DNA of 64,000 bases. Source: Gautieria morchelliformis (Eukaryota; Basidiomycota; Agaricomycetes; Gomphales; Gomphaceae). The translations under genes and the position numbers were made by a program. The notes under the pieces were generated by a model. The model was not told the origin of the DNA. It made no database searches and saw only the letters and a list, made by a program, of their open reading frames with translations. Location of the stretch: positions 372,001 to 436,000 of the forward strand of contig WHVA01000019.1 of NCBI GenBank assembly GCA_015179125.1, in the 5' to 3' direction. This document shows positions 55,620 through 64,000 of the stretch, one piece after another (the stretch's first letter is position 1; each line of letters opens with the position of its first letter).

Positions 55620-56756
55620 CCATAGGCATGTAGAGAATACTGGCCTATGCTGGTGATTCGTCGATCGCCTCAGTACATGGATAGTGTATGGATATATAGG
55701 TGTATCACGGATCAGATGCCAGATAGAGATATGTATGGGACTGCGGCGAGTCGTCGAGTGTGAGCCAGATAGTAACTTGCATCTTGCCGCCGTCAGCGTC
55801 TAAGAAGAATGTGCGCGCCGGGTATTTCTGCTCGTACATGAGCCTGCATATCCAAGATGATACGAGTTCCAGAGTTCTCTAGACATTCACCTTCTCCGCT
55901 GAGAGACGGCACTCAGCAGCAGGAACACGAAAATGTGACAAGCAGTGTTAAGAAAGAAATCAGCCATGCTGATATAAGATGGTTGGAAGGACTATGCCCG
56001 ACAGACGGTTCACTGCTGAGCTCTCATGAAGGAACATGCGCTGCATGTAGAGATCTGGCCGCCGGTCACTGCTGAGCGCGGAACTGGGAGGCTATAGTGG
56101 CATGGGTAAATAAGGACTTGATATCACCGTGAGTGTATCCCAGCGAGCAGAAACACAAGCTTAGAAGAGAGCAGTGAGTGACGACTAAGTAGCGGCCATT
56201 GAGGTAGCCACACTGCATGACCAATAACACGTGACCATCGACACCAGATTTCAGGTACAGGACCTCTCCCAGCGCCGAGCCCTGCGATACCAGATCTTTA
56301 GATCACTTCGAACCTTGATGCAGACCCGATGCATGAACCAGGATCAGGATATATATATACGTCATTGCAGGGAATATTGGGAACCTGACGGGACAACCCA
56401 CTTGCGGCTTGCCTCTGCCGCCTTGCCAGATGTGCACCGACTAGCTACATGCAAGAGATTGAAAGAGATGTTATACATGAGCATGTGTCGTCGTCGTCAA
56501 TTCGTGACATGACTGAGCTACCTGACGATCCAAGCAATAAAATAACAACAAAGCATGCACGTTGGAAAGCGAAAACTGAAACGTTGAAATTGAAGTGAAA
56601 GGTATATATCCACAAACGGAGAATGACAGTTCAGAATGTCCTATATAATAGGAAACAAACTATAAATCACAACTCGAAAATGTCCATATTGAATGATACG
56701 TGCTCGAACGAGCTCTTCAGACTGCACATCCAATCTGAAGAGGGGAATGGTCAGAG
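55620..56756. other. Intergenic between C3 and C4; no supported gene
   Basis: Scattered short ORFs only. The last exon of C3, beyond the GTAAGT at 56781-56786, may lie at its right end, but I could not place it. Confidence 0.35.
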
Positions 56757-56786
56757 TCAGATGGTGAGAACAATACTTCTACTTAC

Positions 56787-59700
56787 CGTTCCAGCTATAG
56801 AAGGGGTATAATCCTGCTCGGCTACGGAACTGCCGGCACTAAGCCTGCTTGGCTGGTTCGCCTTGGGTGACCGCTCGCCGGATGAAAAGTCTGCTCCATT
56901 TATTGAACTGCCAGCACTAAGCCTACTTGGCGTGATTGCTTTGGGTGACCGCTCGCCGGATGAAAATTCCCCTCCATTGATTGAACTGCCAGCACTAAGC
57001 CTACTTGGCACGATCGCTTTGGGCGTCAGCTCCCCACTTGCGTAACCCTCGCCATCTAACGAACTGCCTGCGCTAAGTCGGCTGGGCGCGGTGACTTGTA
57101 TTTCAAGCGGAGGGGGGGGGCCTGGCGGTATGCGCTCAGGATCAGCGAATGGGTCTGGTTCCGCAAAGAATGACTCGTTGACACGGGCCTCATCGCCGAA
57201 CGGGTTATTCAAAAAGGCGGGGACGGGGACACGTTTAATGCGAGCAGTGGAGTCAGAAGTGATACTGGCTGGCGTAGTGTCGCGATCGACCTGTGTCATG
57301 TCCTCATGACCGGGATGGTTTTCAAGATCGATTGAATGCCCGTCATGGACCCCGGTCTCGAATGATACTCCGCCATCAAGTGAGGAATTATGTGACGGCG
57401 CCGGGTGGGTACTGAGGTCAGTTGCACGCATACGCCGCTGCTTCTTTCGGCGCAAAACGGTGCACACTGTAAGTAATATCAGAACAAACAGGGTTGAGCC
57501 TACGGCGGCACCGATCGTGGCGCTTTGGTTGGAGCCACCAGTTCTGAAATCGGACAGTGAGTCAACTGCCAAATATGTCATATGAAAAGAAACGAACGAA
57601 GAGCTACGTGCAGAAGGGTTTGGCACGACGGCGGTAGTGAGCACCTGGGTGGGAACTCCCCCAATGTCAGTTGAAGTCAAAAAGGTGGCCGTGATTGACG
57701 CAGGTGGAGCCTGCGTTTCCGTTGTTGCCTGTCTGGAAGGACGTGTCAAACGAGTTTCGGGGTCGCGACCGGGGACAGAAACAAAAACAATCAATACGCC
57801 CATCGTTTCTCATCTCCCAATACAATAGAAAGCGAACACAGGATAGTGAAATAGAGACATACCCCTGTGCATTAGTTGTAACGATTGTTGAGCCCGGAAC
57901 TCCAACTGGGGCAGTGGCAACGGTGCCGCCAGCGTTGTCCCCCAGAGCTGTTGCTACATCATTGTTAGCCCCGAGGCTGCAGTTTATGGCGTTAAAGAAG
58001 CACAGCCGGGAAAGGTATGGAATATCCTTACCGGGTCAAAATAGATGAAGCCTGAGATGATTGGGAAGCCGCCGGCGACTGGGATGCAAGTGCTGTCATC
58101 CCTCCTGGCATTGCTAACACCGGTGAGGGTGGCATAGACGATGGGAAAGCCATAGGTGGCGGAGGAGGTGGAGCACTCATGAGGGCCGGAGGTTGAGAAT
58201 TATGGGATACACTAAACATATACAACGTATTGAATTACAATTTACGTGTGATGTGGTCGTTGACATACGGGGTAGTCACCCCACCTGGCGCATTTGCTGC
58301 AGGGGTTACTCCTTGGGGTTGGGAGAATGCAGGCCTGGAAGGGATATTCTTCAGAAAGCTCACGCTCAGTTATCGAATAACCTACGCATTCGATCCGCCG
58401 CTACCCTGTCCACCTTGAGCCGCACCATTAGCAACACTAGAGGGCAGCGGCGTGCCATGGTCCCCACCGTTACTGTTACCACCATCGGCGCTATGAGAGG
58501 GTTGGTTGCTCGATGGGGGGTTGCCCTGGCTCCCTCCGCCACTGTCGCCGCTAGAACTGGAAGTAGAACCCCCACCGTTGCCCCCTTTATCAGGACTGGA
58601 GAGGATGTTATTCGACAGTCTTCACGTATGAAACTGTGAGACTTACGGAGGCTGATTGCCCTTGCCACCATCGCCGCCAGAACTGGAAGTAGAACCCCCA
58701 CCGTTGCCCCCTTTATCAGGACTGGAGAGGATGTTATTCGACAGTCTTCACGTATGAAACTGTGGAGACCTACGGAGGCTGATTGCCGTTGCCACCGTCG
58801 CCGCCAGAACTGGAAGTAGAACCCCCACCGTTGCCCCCTTTATCAGGACTGGAGAGGATGTTATTCGACAGTCTTCACGTATGAAACTGTGAGACCTACG
58901 GAGGCTGATTGCCCTTGCCACCGTCGCCGCCAGAACTGGAGGTAGAACCCCCACCGTTGCCCCCTTTATCAGGACTGGAGAGGATGTTATTCGACAGTCT
59001 TCACGTATGAAACTGTGAGACCTACGGAGGTTGATTGCCGTTGCCACCGTCGCCGCCAGAACTGGAAGTAGAACCCCCACCGTTGCCCCCTTTATCAGGA
59101 CTGGAGAGGATGTTATTCGACAGTCTTCACGTATGAAACTGTGAGACCTACGGAGGCTGATTGCCCTTGCCACCGTCGCCGCCAGAACTGGAAGTAGAAC
59201 CCCCACCGTTGCCCCCTTTATCAGGACTGGAGAGGATGTTATTCGACAGTCTTCACGTATGAAACTGTGAGACTTACGGAGGCTGATTGCCACCGTCGCC
59301 GCCAGAACTGGGAGTAGAACCCCCACCGTTGCCCCCTTTATCAGGACTGGAGAGGATGTTATTCGACAGTCTTCACGTATGAAACTGTGAGACTTACGGA
59401 GGCTGATTGCCACCGTCGCCGCCAGAACTGGAAGTAGAACCCCCACCGTTGCCCCCTTTATCAGGACTGGAGAGGATGTTATTCGACAGTCTTCATGTAT
59501 GAAACTGTGAGACCTACGGAGGCTGATTGCCCTTGCCACCGTCGCCCCCAGAACTGGAAGTAGAACCCCCACCGTTGCCCCCTTTATCAGGACTGGAGAG
59601 GATGTTATTCGACAGTCTTCACGTATGAAACTGTGAGACCTACGGAGGCTGATTGCCCTTGCCACCGTCGCCGCCAGAACTGGAAGTAGAACCCCCACCG

Positions 59701-62700
59701 TTGCCCCCTTTATCAGGACTGGAGAGGATGTTATTCGACAGTCTTCACATGTGAAACTGTGGAGACCTACGGATTCTGATCGCCGTTGCCACCAAGACCA
59801 AGGCTGATACCACCGTTGCTACCACCGACCCCAACGTGTAAAGGAGGGCTTTGGCCACTACCGCCATTTTTGCCGTCATTTCCGGACCCATTGGACGCGG
59901 AACTTGAAGCTTGCGGGGGTGCTACCCCCACTGAGGCAATTCCAGGGACACTAATAGTAACCCCTTTATTGCTCCCAACACCGCCGAGAATACCACCGAG
60001 ACCTCCGCCGTTACTACTAGATGACGAATCCGAATTCTTCCCGCTATTGCCGCTGCCCTTACCGCCATTTTTCGAGCCACCATTGTTTGCTTGGTTTCCC
60101 GATCCATCACTTGAGGCTTGCGGGGGTGCTACCCCCACTGAGGCAGAAATTCCAGCGGCACCAACGGAAATTCCTTTATTGCTCCCAAGCCCCAGAGCGC
60201 CAGTGACGCCGCCAAGGAGACCCCCTCCGCCGTTATTACTACCGCTGCCACTGCTGCTAGATGACGAATCCGAATTCTTCCCGCTATTGCCGCTGCCCTT
60301 ATCGCCATGGTTCGAGCCACCATTGTTGGCTTGGTTTCCCGACCCATCACTTGAAGCTTGCGGGGGTGCTGCCCCCACTGAGGCAGAAATTCCAGCGGCA
60401 CCAACGGAAATTCCTTTATTGCTCCCAAGCCCCAGAGCGCCAGTGACGCCGCCAAGGAGACCACCTCCGCCGTTATTACTACCGCTGCCACTGCTGCTAG
60501 ATGGCGAATCCGAATTCTTCCCGCTATTGCCGCTGCCCTTACCGCCATTGTTCGAGCCACCATTGTTTGCTTGGTTTCCCGATCCATCACTTGAAGCCTG
60601 CGGTGGTGCTGCCCCCACTGAGGCGGAAATTCCAGCGGCACCAACGGAAATTCCTTTATTGCTCCCAAGCCCCAGAGCGCCAGTGACGCCGCCAAGGAGA
60701 CCACCTCCGCCGTTATTACTACCGCTGTCACTGCTGCTAGATGACGAATCCGAATTCTTCCCGCTATTGCCGCTGCCCTTACCGCCATTGTTCGAGCCAC
60801 CATTGTTTGCTTGGTTTCCCGTTCCATCACTTGAGGCTTGCGGGGGTGCTGCCCCCACTGAGGCAGAAGTTCCAGCGGCACTAATAGTAGCTCCTTTATT
60901 GCTCCCAAGCCCCAGAGCGCTACCGATGCCGCCAAGGAGACCACCTCCACCGTGCTTATTGCTGCCGCTGTTGCTGCTGTCCGACGAACTCGGGGGAGCA
61001 AGCACCTGCGTGCTTTGAGACGGTGGGCTGGTGTTGGAACCAGATCCTTTTCCGCTTCCTTTCACCTTGGAAGGTGCGGGGGCAGAGGCCGTCGCCGTGG
61101 CGCTTCCAGATGCGCCGCCGCCAAGTTGAAGGCCGATGCTGACCGGGCCTGCGCCCAAACCTAGACCATTAAGCAGACCACTGCCACTACCTCCCTGGCT
61201 GGGGTTTCCGTTGCCCCCAGGCTGGTGGGATTTTCCTGGATTATTGCTTACTGAAGCCGAGGCCGCACTGGATGTAAGTGCTGTTGTGCCGGTGGCGCTT
61301 GAAGACACACCTGCAGCACTGGACGTCGATTGAGATGCGAGGCCAAGTTTCTTGCCGCCTGCTGCCCCGTTCGAGCCCAGAATTCCACCAACCGCACCGA
61401 GTAAACCCCCGTTACCCGCCTGGCTGGTGCTGCCTTTGTTCCCGTTCTGGGAGGATGTGTTGGGACTATTGCTTGCTGATGCCGAGGCGGTGCTGGGTGC
61501 TGGGGTAGATGATGCGGCGCTCGAGGTTGATTGGGGTAGAAGGCCATCAACACCATTGAGCAGGCCACTTGCCGCTCCGTTTCCGCCCAGAAGTCCACCA
61601 GACTTACCTCTGTTACCGCCCTGGTTCGAGAGGCTGGAACTGGCAGTTGATGACGCGGAGGCCGAGCTGGATGCTGGCGTTGCGATAGTGACGGCACTCG
61701 AGGAAGCCGTGGTGACCCTGGATGTTGAGGGAGACGTGGCGAGGGTGCCAGATGAAGCAGATGCAGAATTGGATCCTGATATAGGTGCTGTGTTTTTAAG
61801 ACTTCCTCTTTGGGGGACTGAGGCGGCGCCGTTCGAACCCTGATGCGTGGGAGACGGAAAAATACCGGATACTACCGAAGTAATGGAAGAGCCGGTCTCA
61901 GTCGAGGACTGCAAAGTCGACGCTCCACCTTTCCTCCCAGTCTTGGAACTGGAGAGGGGGCTCGACGTAGGAGGCACCGAAGCTTTCGAGGGAGTGCTCG
62001 AAGAGATCGCAGTGCCAGAAGGAGACGCTGAAGTAATTAAAGATGGAGTAGCCGAGCTGGAACTGCGGCCACCAGAGGCAGATTTGTGTGAGGCAGACAA
62101 ACGCGCAAATGACAACGCTGCGGACACAGTGGAGGATGCAGAAGGGGCAGGAATATTATTAGTAGCCGACGGTGACGAGTTGCCCACGCTACCCGACGGG
62201 GTACTGCTCTTGGCGCCTCTGCCACCAGCTGAGGTGGACGACGCCAAACCGGACGACAAAGATGCGCTCGCCGGTTTCGAGGCGCCGATGGATGATGCAG
62301 CAGCCACCGCCGAGGATGGCTGGTTGCTGCTACTTCCGGGCGCAGGCACACCTTTACCGCTATGTTCCGAAGGCGTCGGAGAGGGAGTGGCCTGCGGAGA
62401 CGGAGATGCAGAAAACGCAGAAGACGATTTGATCGGTGCACTCGAGGATAGACCATTACCGGGGACGGTAGCGCCTGTCCCAGCCGGGCCGATGTTATGG
62501 CTATTAGGCGTAAGCGAACGAGACGGAGAACTACTGGAGGGTAAAGGAGAGGAAGCTGGAGTCGCAGACCCTTGAGAATGTGGAGATTGAGACGACTGTG
62601 CAGGACGTTGCTGCGACGACGACCCAGCGTTCGCTGGTGAAGAGGGTACGGCCTTTGTTGCTGGTGTACTTGCAGGTACTGAGGCTTTTGAGCTGGCCGG

Positions 62701-62939
62701 CGGCTGAGAGCCGCCAGCGGGTGCTTGCTTGGAGCCAGTACCACCCTGAGAGGCTGTAGGTGTGGGAGCTGTAAACATGAATGAGAAGGGGATGCATGGA
62801 CGACTCTCATGGAATACAGCAGCAACTGCGACCACTGGAGCTATCGAATTCACTCACGTGTGTTCTTAGACCCTGGTGTTGACTGGCCTCCAGCGGGCGA
62901 ACTGGCTAGTGATCCACCCTGCGCAGGCACCGGTGCCAT
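56787..62939 (-). CDS. Mucin-like single-TM protein, long copy C3 with mini-exon array
   Basis: A phase-consistent model covers 16 exons: 62939-62858, 62768-59771, nine mini-exons (59718-58647), 58595-58386, 58334-58269, 58211-58032, 57976-57863 and 57732-56787, then GTAAGT into an unplaced last exon. The sum is 5259 nt, about 1750 codons. Exon 2 encodes ~1000 Ser/Gly/Ala/Pro residues; its 3' third has four 240 bp repeats (GGGLLGGVTGALGLGSNKG). Mini-exons add PPDKGGNGGGSTSSSGGDGG modules. The tail exon has the membrane span ATIGAAVGSTLFVLILLTVC, RRKKQRR, and four PSRLSAGSS repeats. A 42 nt GTAGCT...CAG just before the TM could be another intron. No signal peptide is evident. Its role as a cell-surface glycoprotein or wall sensor is inferred from layout only. 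Confidence 0.75.
56816..57100 (-). repeat. Cytoplasmic tail repeats in C3 (~25 residues x 4)
   Basis: The minus strand encodes four tandem units of the form PSRLSAGSS(I/L)(N/D)G...SGE(R/L)(S/T)PKA, spaced 75-78 bp. C1 and C2 have a single diverged unit (APSRLSITSQS) and a PPPPY motif instead. Confidence 0.85.
58596..59770 (-). repeat. Tandem intron/mini-exon array in C3
   Basis: Ten near-identical GT-AG introns of 51-52 nt (minus strand GTAGGTCTCACAGTTTCATA ... CATCCTCTCCAG, some GTAAGT) alternate with nine mini-exons: 59644-59718, 59518-59592, 59398-59466, 59278-59346, 59152-59226, 59026-59100, 58900-58974, 58774-58848 and 58647-58721. Seven are 75 nt and two 69 nt. Every one begins with one base completing a Pro codon and ends CC, so all are symmetric phase 2-2. 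A long open frame read straight through the array exists only because the repeat is 126 nt and is not the coding frame. Confidence 0.85.
59890..60960 (-). repeat. 240 bp in-frame repeats in exon 2 of C3
   Basis: Four to five copies with exact 240 bp period (for example 60121, 60361, 60601, 60841), encoding ~80-residue Ser/Gly/Asn modules with a short hydrophobic core GGLLGGVTGALGLGSNKGIS. Divergence is only a few percent, so expansion is recent. Confidence 0.9.
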
Positions 62940-64000
62940 TGCTTTCCGAGCTGTATAGCAGCAAAGGAGTGAAGCGTAAGGTCAGCGCTGCTGGAAATTA
63001 AGGTTATTGTGTCGGTATACGGTGAGTGTAGTGTGTTAAGGAGAGATACAGCTATTGTGGATCACAGATCACACATGCATACAGAGGCGAATGGCACCAC
63101 GGTCCGACGTCGTCGCAGCAATGGTGGCGGCTCGAAGTTGAACGTGGTAACTAGTGCCTCCGCACACAGCACTGCAACGTGATGGCGCCCGGCTCCACAC
63201 TCGGTTACATCGTGACGCGTTCTAATCTTGCCATTTGACGTGACGCGTCTACCAACAACATCAGAAGCGTACTGTACAGGTTGTGGACACACGGCCATCA
63301 ATGGAACCACAGCGTGTTCCCATTCGCCCACCCGGTCTCCCCGAGGCATCCAAGATGGGGCTTACTAGGAACCTAACGAAGGATCAATAGGTCTTGCAAG
63401 TATACGTGAGTCGTTCTGCCGCCTGTGGAAGCGTGAGATTGATTGATGTGCCATCAATGTCATTATGTCGCCTACCAACTGAGATCTACAAGAGACGCCC
63501 CTTGTCGTTCCTTTGACGTCCTGTGATTGACACATGTAAAGGCTGTTGATAGCATGTGTGTCTGACTGATCAAAGAGCTAACGGCAGCTATTTAGAATTT
63601 TTTTTCGTCTCAGAGTACAAGAATGTGTTGCTCTCGTTCGGTTTTGTTCCGGCCAATTTTACTGTCCGCCGCGCGCTTATCAGCCATCGACTACGGCTAC
63701 TGACTAACTTCCAACAGGATGGTCGGCGGCATATACCTAGATTTATGTCAGAGGCATAGCACAGGGCTCACTGTCTTCTAAACTCTTCGTGATAAGCGTC
63801 TGGGCTATTCCGACATGGGGTGGAGCTACGGCTAGGAATGAATCCATATGCCAGCCGACGCCCTCAGTGCCATGGTCGATGGTTACGCTCTTGATGACGA
63901 TTTTCGGCGCGGGTTCTATGATCAGGCAGGACCATGTCCGCCGTTGTGCTTATGGCAACATAGAGGCCGTCACTGGGACTGTGAGCTTCCAAACAGTGAT
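62940..64000. other. Upstream region of C3; no supported gene
   Basis: Should hold the C3 promoter and 5' UTR on the minus strand. No ORF with recognisable motifs; a TGACGCGT-type string occurs near 63211 and 63240. Confidence 0.3.

Noticed and set aside
58748..59698. Long minus-strand open frame (316 codons) with HSFIREDCRITSSPVLIKG repeats
   Set aside because: It reads through introns and exons of the array; it is open only because the repeat unit is a multiple of three. The spliced frame joins correctly with both flanking exons.
59786..61018. 410-codon plus-strand ORF opposite C3 exon 2
   Set aside because: Pro/Leu-rich antisense shadow of the Ser/Gly-rich 240 bp repeats; no independent support.
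61847..62575. 242-codon plus-strand ORF opposite C3 exon 2
   Set aside because: Antisense shadow of a low-complexity Ser/Ala/Pro coding exon.

Overview
The window looks like nuclear DNA of a filamentous basidiomycete, probably an agaricomycete. Genes have many 50-130 nt GT-AG introns, and the repeat complement is fungal: a Tad1-like LINE, Copia elements, chromodomain Gypsy elements and Helitron pieces. An alpha-type kinase and a fungal rve-integrase family are also present. No rRNA, tRNA or CRISPR was recognised.

Left part (1-9744): a degraded LINE on the minus strand (A-tail at 1160-1185, 5' end near 7140) abuts a broken Helitron helicase fragment (7150-7720). The rest is low-information sequence with one weak ORF.

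Middle-left (9745-20771): first copy (C1) of a mucin-like membrane-protein gene family. Its 3' flank is split by a 7.8 kb element (10041-17875) with ~100 bp terminal inverted repeats and a 6-7 bp target duplication. The element carries a multi-exon membrane-protein remnant, an alpha-kinase gene, a frameshifted rve-integrase pseudogene, Helitron-type 3' ends and tandem repeats. No transposase of its own was recognised.

Transposon island (about 20772-51452), inserted between C1 and C2 and bounded by inverted ~110 bp repeats: a young Copia element (Copia1, 20919-25832), an older Copia (Copia2, 27473-32776) nested in a Gypsy LTR, and three Gypsy-family pieces (Gypsy3 fragment, Gypsy1, Gypsy2). 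These Gypsies encode an extra ORF between the chromodomain and the 3' LTR. A Helitron Rep fragment and a solo LTR with perfect target duplication also lie here.

Right part (51453-64000): C2, a collapsed relic C4, and C3, all on the minus strand. C3 is the largest and best preserved. It has a ~1000-residue Ser/Gly-rich exon with 240 bp internal repeats, then nine near-identical 69/75 nt mini-exons each separated by a near-identical 51-52 nt intron, then a transmembrane segment and a repetitive cytoplasmic tail. All inferred exons join in phase.

The likely host genes are the C1-C4 family. The alpha-kinase and the membrane-protein remnant sit inside a mobile element, and nearly everything else is transposon-derived and mostly inactivated.
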